NCBI GenBank assembly: GCA_903893625.1
Contig: CAITND010000174.1
Span: 1 to 64,000 of the forward strand
Length of the DNA: 64,000 bases
Direction of reading: 5' to 3'
Origin: an uncultured Oscillatoriales cyanobacterium
Lineage (GTDB): Bacteria > Cyanobacteriota > Cyanobacteriia > Cyanobacteriales > Microcoleaceae
Shown here: positions 51,370 through 59,891 of the stretch, piece by piece
How the letters are laid out: each line of letters starts with the position of its first letter
Position numbering within the stretch: the stretch's first letter is position 1
The notes under the pieces: generated by a model
What the model was told of the DNA's origin: nothing
Database searches by the model: none
The model's input: only the letters and a program-made list of their open reading frames with translations
Program-made: the position numbers and the translations under genes

Positions 51370-54114
51370 TTATGCCATTGTATTATAACACTGGATAAAA
51401 TGCAAATTATCCTGGGAGGGAGAAGGGGGTTCGGACTGTGTTAAAAGCTTTTGGCGATGGATGTGTAGCAATTGAAACTTTTGGTGAGTGACTTGCTCTA
51501 ACATCTCAATAATATGTTCCGGTCGCAGTTGTGTCCCATCATTGAGACAACTCCCGACATAACGGAGCACTGTCCCTTCTACGGATATGACATCAAGTTC
51601 AAACAACTGTTCTCGTAAATTGATTAATTTTTTATTCCCTGATTTTGTGGTTTTCTCCCATAAAATTTCTGATGTGGCTTTGACTGCATTGACCCATTTT
51701 AACCATTCAGGTATTGTGTTTTCTTCTCCTCTCCAACTAACGGTTAAATGATATTCTGCTTCAGTAACAGCATCGGTTAGGGAAGATGATTCTACAGGAA
51801 CTTCTTGGATCTGATACAGAGGAATAGTTTCGGGTAAACCTGCGGCTAATTTTTGGCGAAATTCTTCTAAATTGATCGATTCTGTTAATTCAAAATCGGC
51901 GATTTCTCCGCTACTGGTTGCCCCTAATGGTAAGGCATAAGCAATAGAAATTCGCGGGTTGGGGCGGTATCCAGCCGTAAATGCCAGAGGAATAGAAGCT
52001 CGACGAATCGCCCGATCTAATAATTTTAATAAATCTAAATGCCCCACTAAAGCCATATCGCCTAATTTCCCAAACCAAACCCTTAAACGTTGGACTTTTT
52101 GAGAATTAGGAATAAATTCTCCAGAAAATTTTGGAATGGGGGGTGATTTGATCACAATATTATGACCAAAATCCGTTCCACAAACGCCACAATGGGAACA
52201 ACTTTCAAAGGAACAATCAGGCACGGTAGCAGCTTCTAACGCCCGTTTCAAATCTGCTTTCAACCAATTTTTATCAATCCCACTATTAATATGATCCCAA
52301 GGTAATGGTTGATCTAATAATAGTTCATAATCCTGTTCTTCTCTATTCCCTGTTCGTAATTCGTAATTCGTAATTCGTAATTCCCTATTCCCTGCTAACT
52401 GAATTAAATTCCATTCTCCGTTTTCAACTTGACGATATTTCCAACTTAAACCCGATTCTTCTATAGCCTGTGTCCAAGCGCCAAAAGCCCGATCTAAACT
52501 TTCCCACCAGGCGTCCATTCCAGCGCCGAGTTCCCAAGCTCTACGCACCACTGTTCCTAAACGGCGATCGCCTCTGCCAACAAAATCCTCCATTGCCGAT
52601 ATTCTAACATCAGTAAAATTCGCTTTAACCCCCCTCATTCGTCGAAATTCCTGTCTTAATAACTTTTGTTTGCGTTGAAATTCGGTGGTTGAAACCGAAT
52701 GCCATTGAAACGGGGTATGAGGTTTGGGCGTAAAGTTAGAAATCGTTAAATTAAAGTTTAATTTTCTTCGATCTTGAGCATAACATTCGCGTTGTAACCA
52801 AGCAACAGTTTCGGCAATTCCTAATACATCCGCATCGGTTTCTCCGGGTAAACCAATCATAAAATAGAGTTTAATTTTATCCCAACCTTGTTCAAAAGCC
52901 GTTTTAACGCCCTTTAATAATTCCTCATTAGTTAACCCTTTATTAATAATATCTCGCATTCGTTGAGTTCCCGCTTCTGGGGCAAAAGTTAACCCACTTT
53001 GTCGCGTTCCGCCAATAATATTAGCAATATTTTCATCAAAGCGATCTACCCGTTGACTCGGTAAAGCTAAATTAACATTATAATCTTTGAGGCGATTTTT
53101 AATTTCCATTCCCACCGAGGGTAAGGATAAATAATCAGAACAACTCAAAGATAATAAGGAAAATTCATTATAACCCGTTTCTTTCATACCTCTTTCAACG
53201 GTATGAATCACTTCTTCCGGTTCCACATCTCGCGCCGGACGGGTTAACATTCCCGGTTGACAAAAGCGGCATCCTCTCGTACAACCCCGTCTAACTTCAA
53301 TTACTAATCGATCATGAACGGTTTGTACATAAGGAACAAATTTAATCGAATAGGCGGGCATGGGTGCAGCAACCCGTCTTAAAATTTTAGCAGGAATATC
53401 AGGGCGTTTGGGATGAACAGAACCATCTTCTGCCATCTGATAAAATTGGGGAACATAAACCCCTGGAATTTGGGCTAAATCCAGTAATAAGGCTTCTCGA
53501 TTTAAGTTATTTTTCTTGCCTTCTTCTAATATTAATCCAATTTCTGGCAATAATTCTTCCCCATCTCCTAACGCAATAAAATCAAAAAAATCGGCGTAGG
53601 GTTCAGGGTTAGAAGTCGCCGTTTGTCCTCCCGCAAAAATTAACGGATAATGAAGTTGATTCAAATCATTTTCATTAGCCCAAACCGAATAATTTTGTCG
53701 GTCTTTCCAAGTTAACGGAATTGCTGCTAAATCTAACATTTCTAAAATATTAGTTGCCCCTAATTCGTAGCTGAGGCTAAATCCTAAGATATCAAAATCA
53801 ATTAAAAAACGCCGAGACTCAACAGCAAATAGAGGCGTTTGGGTATCGCGTAATTTTTTAGCAAAATCCGGTGCTGGCAGATAGGCGCGATCGCACAATT
53901 GCCGAGGTTGAGTGTTTAAAATATTGTAGAGAATAATATGGCCTAAATTAGAAACTCCCACCTCGTAAACTTCAGGATAAGTTAACGACCAACGCACGAG
54001 GGCAGACTCCCAAGGTTTGCGTTTCGCCCCTAACTCCTGACCCAAATAACGTGCAGGTTGATGAATTTCCGGTGTAATCAGTTGTTCTACTGCGACTGCC
54101 AAAGTCAACCTCAC
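51370..54114 (-). CDS. TIGR03960-type radical SAM protein fused to DUF2344
   Basis: A 914-residue protein of the family often encoded beside RNase E/G, as here. The N-terminal B12-binding-like domain (about 35-250) is followed by the radical SAM domain with Cys278-x3-Cys282-x2-Cys285 (GCTRGCRFCQPGML) and LTFAPEAGTQRMRDIINKG. A Cys cluster lies at about 640-655 (CSFESCSHCGVCG). The C-terminal DUF2344/TIGR03936 part (about 690-900) contains FGKLGDMALVGHLDLLKLLDRAIRRASIP. Its reaction is unknown, perhaps RNA or ribosome modification, given the link to RNase E. An insert of about 24 residues (NRELRITNYELRTGNRE) derives from an intergenic heptamer repeat. The start is GTG. The rne gene is downstream after a long gap. 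Confidence 0.88.
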   Translation of the reverse strand: MRLTLAVAVEQLITPEIHQPARYLGQELGAKRKPWESALVRWSLTYPEVYEVGVSNLGHIILYNILNTQPRQLCDRAYLPAPDFAKKLRDTQTPLFAVESRRFLIDFDILGFSLSYELGATNILEMLDLAAIPLTWKDRQNYSVWANENDLNQLHYPLIFAGGQTATSNPEPYADFFDFIALGDGEELLPEIGLILEEGKKNNLNREALLLDLAQIPGVYVPQFYQMAEDGSVHPKRPDIPAKILRRVAAPMPAYSIKFVPYVQTVHDRLVIEVRRGCTRGCRFCQPGMLTRPARDVEPEEVIHTVERGMKETGYNEFSLLSLSCSDYLSLPSVGMEIKNRLKDYNVNLALPSQRVDRFDENIANIIGGTRQSGLTFAPEAGTQRMRDIINKGLTNEELLKGVKTAFEQGWDKIKLYFMIGLPGETDADVLGIAETVAWLQRECYAQDRRKLNFNLTISNFTPKPHTPFQWHSVSTTEFQRKQKLLRQEFRRMRGVKANFTDVRISAMEDFVGRGDRRLGTVVRRAWELGAGMDAWWESLDRAFGAWTQAIEESGLSWKYRQVENGEWNLIQLAGNRELRITNYELRTGNREEQDYELLLDQPLPWDHINSGIDKNWLKADLKRALEAATVPDCSFESCSHCGVCGTDFGHNIVIKSPPIPKFSGEFIPNSQKVQRLRVWFGKLGDMALVGHLDLLKLLDRAIRRASIPLAFTAGYRPNPRISIAYALPLGATSSGEIADFELTESINLEEFRQKLAAGLPETIPLYQIQEVPVESSSLTDAVTEAEYHLTVSWRGEENTIPEWLKWVNAVKATSEILWEKTTKSGNKKLINLREQLFELDVISVEGTVLRYVGSCLNDGTQLRPEHIIEMLEQVTHQKFQLLHIHRQKLLTQSEPPSPSQDNLHFIQCYNTMA
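52341..52394. repeat. Intergenic-type repeat inside the TIGR03960 coding sequence
   Basis: CTATTCCCTGTTCGTAATTC, then further CGTAATT heptamers, then CCCTATTCCCTGCT: two repeat types normally found between genes, joined here within a reading frame. The insert keeps the frame and gives a repeat-coded stretch between two conserved blocks (GEWNLI... and DQPLPWDHI). Confidence 0.85.
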
Positions 54115-54577
54115 CTTTATTGAATCTTGTCATCTGATCATTGTAGCAGTCCGCAGTGATCCATTGGCGGTCAAATCCTAGAGTAAAAATGTTACTGTGA
54201 TCAGGATATTGTTTTTTTCAGTAAGAGTTGTTGTTTGACTGATTAAATAAGGGGAGTAGGCTAAAATACAAGAGTCCTATTTCTCGAAATAGTAACAATT
54301 AACACATCAATTAATATCCGTAAGTGGAATCAAATGTTTTAAACCGAAATCGCCCAAAATAGATTTATTTTTCCGGCCATCTTTTCAATAGCAGGTAAGA
54401 ATGTATCCAAAAACACTGAAAAATATACCCTAAGTTAGATTGACTGGGGACGGAATAAATGTTAGTAAAGTTCCCATCCCTTAAGTGATCAGGATCACTC
54501 CACAAAAAAGGACTCGATCACCATCAGATCACAAAATTCATAAGACAATAAAGGCATCTGAGTTGTCTGTACTTACC
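54115..54577. other. Intergenic region of 463 bp
   Basis: This is an AT-rich gap between divergent genes. It holds the promoters of the radical SAM gene and the small gene at 54578. In-frame codons upstream of 54578 exist, but they look non-conserved. I see no RNA gene, operator or repeat. Confidence 0.5.
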
Positions 54578-54772
54578 ATGTCCGCAACTAATATGATTCG
54601 TAAACTTGTTGAAAAAGCCCTCTATTTCAAATGTCTGACCCCGGAAATCGAAAATGCAATTAACACAGAATTAACCCGACTGGGTTATATTTCAGATGTT
54701 GATTATGAAGCATTAGAACTGTTAATGGAAGAAATGGATGCGGGTCGCATTCGCTTGATTTCTAGCTATTAA
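54578..54772 (+). CDS. Small conserved cyanobacterial protein
   Basis: A 64-residue helical protein: MSATNMIRKLVEKALYFKCL, LTPEIENAINTELTRLGYISDVDYEALELL and EEMDAGRIRLI. Similar short proteins are common in filamentous cyanobacteria, sometimes in several copies, with no known role. ATG 54578 is chosen because the conserved part begins there; an in-frame ATG 93 bases upstream would add a basic, unrelated leader. The protein is acidic in its C-terminal half with no membrane segment. Confidence 0.75.
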   Translation: MSATNMIRKLVEKALYFKCLTPEIENAINTELTRLGYISDVDYEALELLMEEMDAGRIRLISSY

Positions 54773-54870
54773 TAGGTTCAATTTTTAAGATTTCGATATT
54801 CAAAAACAAAATAATCTTTTATCTTTAATCAACGACAATCGTTGAAAATAATTTTCTGTTGATTAAATAA

Positions 54871-55308
54871 TTAAGCATCTACTTCAGGACTGGCAACAGA
54901 TCGAAACACATTAGGATAAGCTTGCCAAACTTGACGAATAAACTCTCGCAATTGTTGGTGAGCAGAACGGGCATTAGCGGGTTTAATTTCAGGAGTATTA
55001 ACCTCTGGAGATTCTAACTGCGCTAAGAAGGGAATAACTTCTGTATCTAAAGCTGCTCTAAATAATTGAATCGGCCAAATTAAATCAGGACTTTCGCGTA
55101 AATCATACAAAATAAAGGGTTCTGGGGTGACAGAAAAATCTAAACAATTGCCTGATTCATCATCGGATAACCCTTCAATTAACATCAAGGGTCGTACCCA
55201 ACAGACACCCCGAAATTCGACAACTTGAATGACTTCTGCATATAAACAGCAGTTGAGATGATTTAACCCAACAATCTGACCGGGTTGGAAATTCAAGATA
55301 GAGTCCAT
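54871..55308 (-). CDS. Conserved cyanobacterial hypothetical protein
   Basis: A 145-residue soluble protein. The N-terminal beta-rich part (FQPGQIVGLNHLNCCLYAEVIQVV, RGVCWVRPLML) looks like an SH3-like barrel. The middle (ILYDLRESPDLIWPIQLFRAALDTEVIPFL) is the most conserved block of this cyanobacterial family. The C-terminal part (QQLREFIRQVWQAYPNVF) is helical. The function is unknown. It lies 48 bp downstream of plsC on the same strand and is probably co-transcribed. Confidence 0.75.
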   Translation of the reverse strand: MDSILNFQPGQIVGLNHLNCCLYAEVIQVVEFRGVCWVRPLMLIEGLSDDESGNCLDFSVTPEPFILYDLRESPDLIWPIQLFRAALDTEVIPFLAQLESPEVNTPEIKPANARSAHQQLREFIRQVWQAYPNVFRSVASPEVDA

Positions 55309-55356
55309 CCGTAGTTATTCAATCCAAATCAAGATATTGCTTACTCTTAATCCTGA

Positions 55357-56082
55357 TTATAACGGTTCGGGCTGATTAATTTTGTTGAGTGCTAATTCTA
55401 AATCTTGCATCAAAGATTGAGCATTCTTTTTGACTGAACCTTGACAATAATCAGGAACAGACAAGGGAGAACCGATCCTAACTTTAACGTTAGAACCCCA
55501 TTGAGGGATGATCGGATCATAATGTATTGAAATCGGCACAATTTTAATCCCTAAACCTAAATTAGCATAGCTAGTCTCTGCTTGTAGGGCTAAACGAGCC
55601 AGTCCAGATTTCAGGGGGTGAACTTGATGATCCTGAAAAATATTTCCTTCGGGAAAAATGACTAACATTTCTCCTTGGTGCAGTAATTCTACCCCATGAC
55701 GGAGGGTGGCAATAGTGGGATGTTTTTGATCCACAGCGAACCCCCCTAAACGACGAATAAACCACTCTTGTAGTCCTTGCATTTCATCGACTGTCACCAT
55801 AAACCGCAAGTCCCGTCCCGTGACATGGCGACCTGTCGCAAAGGGAACGATCAACGCATCCCAACGAGAACGATGGGTGGGTGCTAAAATAACAGGGCCT
55901 TGTTTGGGAAGATTTTCTTGGCCGATTACTTCCAGGGATTTGAAATAGAATGGTAAAACACAATATCGTCCCAAGGGGTAAACCAGGGAAGCTAACCAGG
56001 GGGAAACATGAGAATTAACCTGTGTTTCCTTCGCAGGGATGGACATTACGGTCGAAGATTGATTGGAGTCAAGGATGAGCAT
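55357..56082 (-). CDS. plsC: 1-acyl-sn-glycerol-3-phosphate acyltransferase (PlsC-like)
   Basis: A 241-residue membrane-associated acyltransferase that would acylate lysophosphatidate at sn-2 in phospholipid and glycolipid synthesis. Motif I is THRSRWDAL (His70-x4-Asp75), motif II lies around MVTVDEMQGLQEWFIRRLGGF, motif III is FPEGNIFQD (143-151), and motif IV is KIVPISIHYDP. Cyanobacterial PlsC-like proteins are several per genome and some act on other acceptors, so the exact substrate is open. ATG 56082 gives a non-conserved 12-residue lead; Met13 is an alternative start. The hypothetical gene at 54871 follows closely, and tadA is upstream in the same direction. Confidence 0.87.
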   Translation of the reverse strand: MLILDSNQSSTVMSIPAKETQVNSHVSPWLASLVYPLGRYCVLPFYFKSLEVIGQENLPKQGPVILAPTHRSRWDALIVPFATGRHVTGRDLRFMVTVDEMQGLQEWFIRRLGGFAVDQKHPTIATLRHGVELLHQGEMLVIFPEGNIFQDHQVHPLKSGLARLALQAETSYANLGLGIKIVPISIHYDPIIPQWGSNVKVRIGSPLSVPDYCQGSVKKNAQSLMQDLELALNKINQPEPL

Positions 56083-56176
56083 AACGGTTTTCTGGATTAA
56101 ATGAACATCTTGACTTTAGATTAAAAAGTTTAAAAGGGTTTATCCATCGTGATCAGGACAGTTTTTCCATTGTCTA

Positions 56177-56656
56177 TTAATTTCGTTTTTGAGCAAACCA
56201 AGATTGTAACTGTTGGCGACAGGAAGATTCCAAAATTCCGCCTAAAACTGATAACCGATGAAAGGAACAAGCACTATCGGGAAGGTTAGCAACGGTGCGA
56301 ATAGTACCAGTTTTAGGATCGTCTGCACCATAAACCAGTAACCCTAAACGAGCTTGCAAAATTGCTCCGGTACACATGGGACAGGGTTCGAGGGTAACGT
56401 ACAAAGTACAGGTATTTAGATGCCAATTTTTTAATAGTTTTCCCGCTTGTCTTAGGGCTAATATTTCGGCATGGGCGGTGGGATCAAAATCTCGTTGTTT
56501 GCGGTTTTGAGCCTGGGAAATTAATTGATTATTCTGATTAATAATAATAGCTCCAACGGGAACTTCTCCCGCTTCTCCCGCTTGTTGCGCTAATTCTAAC
56601 GCTTGATTCATCCAATATTGATGGATAGAATAGTTGTTAATTTGGGGAAAGGTCAT
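56177..56656 (-). CDS. tadA: tRNA-specific adenosine-34 deaminase (TadA)
   Basis: Converts A34 to inosine in the anticodon of tRNA-Arg(ACG), which is essential in most bacteria. The 159-residue length is normal. Zinc and catalytic residues: His62 and Glu64 in TAHAEILAL, and Cys92 and Cys95 in TLEPCPMCTGAIL. The N-terminus carries AGEVPVGAIIINQNNQLIS; the C-terminal helix is present. TadA rather than cytidine deaminase is supported by the DDPKTGTIRTVANL segment. It lies upstream of plsC on the same strand, about 95 bp apart. Confidence 0.95.
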   Translation of the reverse strand: MTFPQINNYSIHQYWMNQALELAQQAGEAGEVPVGAIIINQNNQLISQAQNRKQRDFDPTAHAEILALRQAGKLLKNWHLNTCTLYVTLEPCPMCTGAILQARLGLLVYGADDPKTGTIRTVANLPDSACSFHRLSVLGGILESSCRQQLQSWFAQKRN

Positions 56657-56778
56657 GAGGCAATAATTGGGAATAGGGAATGGACAATCTTGTAGCAGAC
56701 TCTCCCGACTTAGGGAAATGAAATCTATCCTATGGGATAATTAATCAAAAAATGGGTCAATACAATGAGGTCTGACAA

Positions 56779-56988
56779 ATGACGACTTTTCATGATGTAG
56801 TCGAGGTAATCAAAAGTCTTTCTACGGATGAAAAGCAAGAAATTCAAATCTTGCTAAACCAATACATCCGTGAAGAACGCCGCGATGAGATATATGATAA
56901 CTTCAAGTTAGCACAGGTAGAACAGCAAAAAGGAGAACTGAAGTTTTCCTCTAATATTAATGAACTGAGTGAATCCTTACGATCCTAG
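56779..56988 (+). CDS. Antitoxin-like protein of a decayed toxin-antitoxin pair
   Basis: A 69-residue protein: MTTFHDVVEVIKSLSTDEKQEIQILLNQYIREERRDEIYDNF is characteristic of a cyanobacterial antitoxin family paired with RelE/YafQ-like toxins. The end, SSNINELSESLRS, is altered, because the next gene's remnant overlaps it in another frame by 20 bases. Thus the C-terminus was probably reshaped by the deletion that removed the start of the toxin. The rest of the protein looks intact and could still bind a related toxin. Confidence 0.7.
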   Translation: MTTFHDVVEVIKSLSTDEKQEIQILLNQYIREERRDEIYDNFKLAQVEQQKGELKFSSNINELSESLRS

Positions 56989-57130
56989 TTTAAAAACTCA
57001 TAAATTATCGGGCAAGCTTCAAGAATTTTGGAGTTTTAGTATAGATTATGATGAAAGGGTATTGTTCTACTTTACCGAAGATGAAAAGGCTGTATTTGTA
57101 GATATTGGTAGCCATGATGAAGTGTATTAA
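56969..57130 (+). pseudogene. RelE/YafQ-like toxin, N-terminally truncated
   Basis: A 53-residue frame (NPYDPSLKTHKLSGKLQEFW then SIDYDERVLFYFTEDEKAVFVDIGSHDEVY) matches the C-terminal two thirds of a RelE-superfamily mRNA interferase, including LKTHKLSGKL, the Arg in YDERVLFYF and the conserved GSHDEVY end. About 35 N-terminal residues are missing and no start is present other than GTG 56969. It overlaps the antitoxin gene. A toxin without its N-terminal helices is unlikely to be active. Confidence 0.75.
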
Positions 57131-57197
57131 TTAGCCCTGGACAAATATTATCGGTAAGAATAAACAATAAGTGGGGCTATCCCAGAAAGTTTTCCTT

Positions 57198-57238
57198 CCT
57201 GTTCCCAGTTAAGCTGTTCCCTGTTCCCTCTCCCTTGC
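57198..57238. repeat. TTCCCTG/TTCCCAG repeat
   Basis: Heptamer units CTGTTCCC recur in this tract ahead of purL, of the same type as at 38928 and (complement) 47258. It lies 45 bases before the purL start. Confidence 0.7.
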
Positions 57239-57282
57239 TATAGAATAAAAAATGCTGTCTGCAAAGTGCGATCGCTTAAGAG

Positions 57283-59643
57283 ATGTCTACCGAAACCAAT
57301 TGTCCCTTTTCTGCTGAAGAAATCGCCTCTGAAGGCATTAAACCCGAAGAATATGAAGAAATTGTCCGACGCTTAGGAAGACACCCCAACAAAGCGGAAT
57401 TAGGTATGTTTGGGGTGATGTGGAGCGAACACTGTTGTTATAAAAATTCTCGCCCTCTGCTCAAACAATTTCCGACAACGGGAGAGCGAATTTTAGTTGG
57501 CCCCGGAGAAAATGCCGGAGTTGTGGACTTTGGTGATGGACTACATATTGCCTTTAAAATAGAATCTCATAATCACCCTTCGGCTATTGAACCCTTCCAA
57601 GGCGCTGCAACAGGAGTAGGGGGAATTTTAAGAGATATATTTACAATGGGAGCACGTCCGGTTGCGGTGTTAAATTCTTTGCGATTTGGTTCCTTAGAAG
57701 ATTCGAGAAATAGACAAATATTTAAAGGGGTGGTTTCTGGTATTAGTCATTATGGTAATTGTTTCGGGGTTCCAACTGTTGGCGGAGAGGTTTATTTTGA
57801 TCCCGCTTATAATGGAAATCCCCTGGTTAATGCGATGGCAATTGGGTTAATGGAAACCCCGGAAATTGTTAAATCTGGAGCTTCAGGAATTGGAAATCCA
57901 GTATTATATGTTGGTTCAACAACGGGACGGGATGGCATGGGGGGCGCGAGTTTTGCCAGTGCCGAATTAAGTGAAGAATCGATCCAAGATCGCCCTGCGG
58001 TACAAGTGGGAGATCCGTTTTTAGAAAAGTCTTTAGTTGAAGCTTGTTTAGAAGCATTTAAGACGGGTGCAGTTGTGGCTGCACAGGATATGGGAGCGGC
58101 AGGAATTACTTGCTCAACGTCAGAAATGGCGGCAAAAGGTGGGGTCGGAATTGAACTCGATTTAGACTTAATTCCGGTACGAGAAACGGGGATGATTCCC
58201 TATGAATATCTGTTATCGGAATCTCAAGAACGGATGTTATTTGTCGCTCAAAAAGGGCGAGAACAGGAGTTAATTGATATTTTCCATCGTTGGGGATTAC
58301 AAGCGGTTGTGGCGGGAACTGTAATTGCCGAACCAATAGTTAGAATTTTATTTCAAGGGGGAATTGCAGCCGAAATTCCTGCCGATGCTTTAGCAGAAAA
58401 TACGCCATTATATCCGCGAGAAATATTATCAGAACCGCCAGAATATGCTCAAAAAGCATGGCAATGGAAACCGGAAAATTTACCTGAATCTACAATATCA
58501 GGACTTGAAATTAAGGGAGAATTTCAATCGTGGAATCAGGTATTATTGACGTTATTAGATACTCCTTCAATTGCTTCTAAACAGTGGGTTTATCGACAAT
58601 ATGATCATCAAGTTCAAAATAATACGGTTTTAGTTCCTGGGGGTGGAGATGCGGCTGTAATTCGGTTAAGACCATTGGAACCTCCCCAACCCCTGGCTAA
58701 TGAGGGCTATCGAGGATTAGCCGCAACAGTAGACTGTAATTCTCGGTATGTGTATCTTGACCCCTACGAAGGGGCGAAAGCAACGGTAGCCGAAGCTGCC
58801 CGGAATTTAAGTTGTGTGGGGGCTGAACCTATTGCGGTGACGGATAACCTCAATTTTGGTAGCCCGGAAAAACCCATTGGATATTGGCAGTTGGCAGAAT
58901 CTTGTCGGGGAATTTCCGATGGCTGTAAAGCCTTTAATACTCCGGTGACGGGGGGGAATGTGTCGCTTTACAATGAAACCCTCGATGCAGAGGGAAATCC
59001 CGAATCCATTTATCCGACTCCGGTGGTGGGAATGGTGGGATTAATAGCGGATTTAACGAAAATTTGTGGCCAAGGTTGGCAAAGTTCGGGGGATTTAATC
59101 TATCTTTTGGGGGATGACAAAACCTTACCGACCTTGGGCGCGTCGGAATATCTGGCGGTGTTGCATGGCACAATTGCGGGTAAGCCTCCGAGGGTGGATT
59201 TTGAGTTAGAACAAAAGGTACAAACTGCCTGTCGGGAGGGTATTCGTCGGGGGTGGATTAAATCGGCCCATGATTGTGCAGAGGGTGGGTTAGCGGTGGC
59301 GCTGGCCGAATCTTGTATTAGTAGCCAAAAAGGAGCAATGGTTAAGCTGAGTTTAAGTTCTACTTCCTCTGTGCGTTGGGATAATATTCTGTTTGCAGAA
59401 GGAGGGGGACGGATTCTGGTTTCTGTGAATCCTGAATATCAGTTGGTTTGGGAAGGGTTTTTGCAACAACAGTTAGGAGCAGAAAACGATATCTGGCAAA
59501 ACTTGGGTTATGTGGGTTCGGAGTCTGAACCGTTACAAATTTTCGCTGATAATCAGGGTTTAATTGAGGTTAAGGTGACAGAAATGAGCGATCGCTATGA
59601 AAACGCCATTGAACGACGGTTATCAGTAATCAGTAATCAGTAA
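57283..59643 (+). CDS. purL: Phosphoribosylformylglycinamidine synthase subunit PurL
   Basis: Catalyses the ATP- and glutamine-dependent fourth step of purine synthesis (FGAR to FGAM), together with PurQ and PurS. The 786 residues fit the small PurL type. Signatures: [89 protein letters not shown] and NVSLYNET. The last residues (SVISNQ) and the TAA stop lie inside a (CAGTAAT)n array, so the extreme C-terminus derives from repeat DNA. It is followed by purF on the same strand; PurQ and PurS are not in the window. A HIP1-like octamer and the repeat precede its ATG. Confidence 0.95.
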   Translation: MSTETNCPFSAEEIASEGIKPEEYEEIVRRLGRHPNKAELGMFGVMWSEHCCYKNSRPLLKQFPTTGERILVGPGENAGVVDFGDGLHIAFKIESHNHPSAIEPFQGAATGVGGILRDIFTMGARPVAVLNSLRFGSLEDSRNRQIFKGVVSGISHYGNCFGVPTVGGEVYFDPAYNGNPLVNAMAIGLMETPEIVKSGASGIGNPVLYVGSTTGRDGMGGASFASAELSEESIQDRPAVQVGDPFLEKSLVEACLEAFKTGAVVAAQDMGAAGITCSTSEMAAKGGVGIELDLDLIPVRETGMIPYEYLLSESQERMLFVAQKGREQELIDIFHRWGLQAVVAGTVIAEPIVRILFQGGIAAEIPADALAENTPLYPREILSEPPEYAQKAWQWKPENLPESTISGLEIKGEFQSWNQVLLTLLDTPSIASKQWVYRQYDHQVQNNTVLVPGGGDAAVIRLRPLEPPQPLANEGYRGLAATVDCNSRYVYLDPYEGAKATVAEAARNLSCVGAEPIAVTDNLNFGSPEKPIGYWQLAESCRGISDGCKAFNTPVTGGNVSLYNETLDAEGNPESIYPTPVVGMVGLIADLTKICGQGWQSSGDLIYLLGDDKTLPTLGASEYLAVLHGTIAGKPPRVDFELEQKVQTACREGIRRGWIKSAHDCAEGGLAVALAESCISSQKGAMVKLSLSSTSSVRWDNILFAEGGGRILVSVNPEYQLVWEGFLQQQLGAENDIWQNLGYVGSESEPLQIFADNQGLIEVKVTEMSDRYENAIERRLSVISNQ

Positions 59644-59661
59644 TCAGTAATCAGTAATCAG
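59624..59661. repeat. (CAGTAAT)5 array at the purL 3' end
   Basis: Five perfect CAGTAAT heptamers plus CAGT start within the last codons of purL and run past its stop codon. Because the unit contains TAA, insertion supplies the stop in one frame. Confidence 0.9.
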
Positions 59662-59711
59662 TTTAGGAATGGAGCAAGCCATCATTGCCTATAGCAAGAT
59701 TGCCTATTGCC

Positions 59712-59738
59712 TCAACAGTCAACAGTCAACAGTCAACT
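59712..59738. repeat. (CAACAGT)n array in the purL-purF gap
   Basis: Three CAACAGT heptamers and a partial one lie between purL and purF. A related CCGTCAACAGTCAACC string occurs near 47966. It is part of the heptamer-repeat class seen across the window. Confidence 0.8.
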
Positions 59739-59891
59739 GATGAACCATTTCCTGATCCGTGTCAAATAAGCTACAGTAAAGAGGGACAAGATTAAGAGAA
59801 TATTAACTTTTTAGTCATTCTACCTCTATAATCCTGTAGCGTTATATCGTTCCCACCAACTGACTTTGCCAATCAGGAGCCAAACCGTAAC

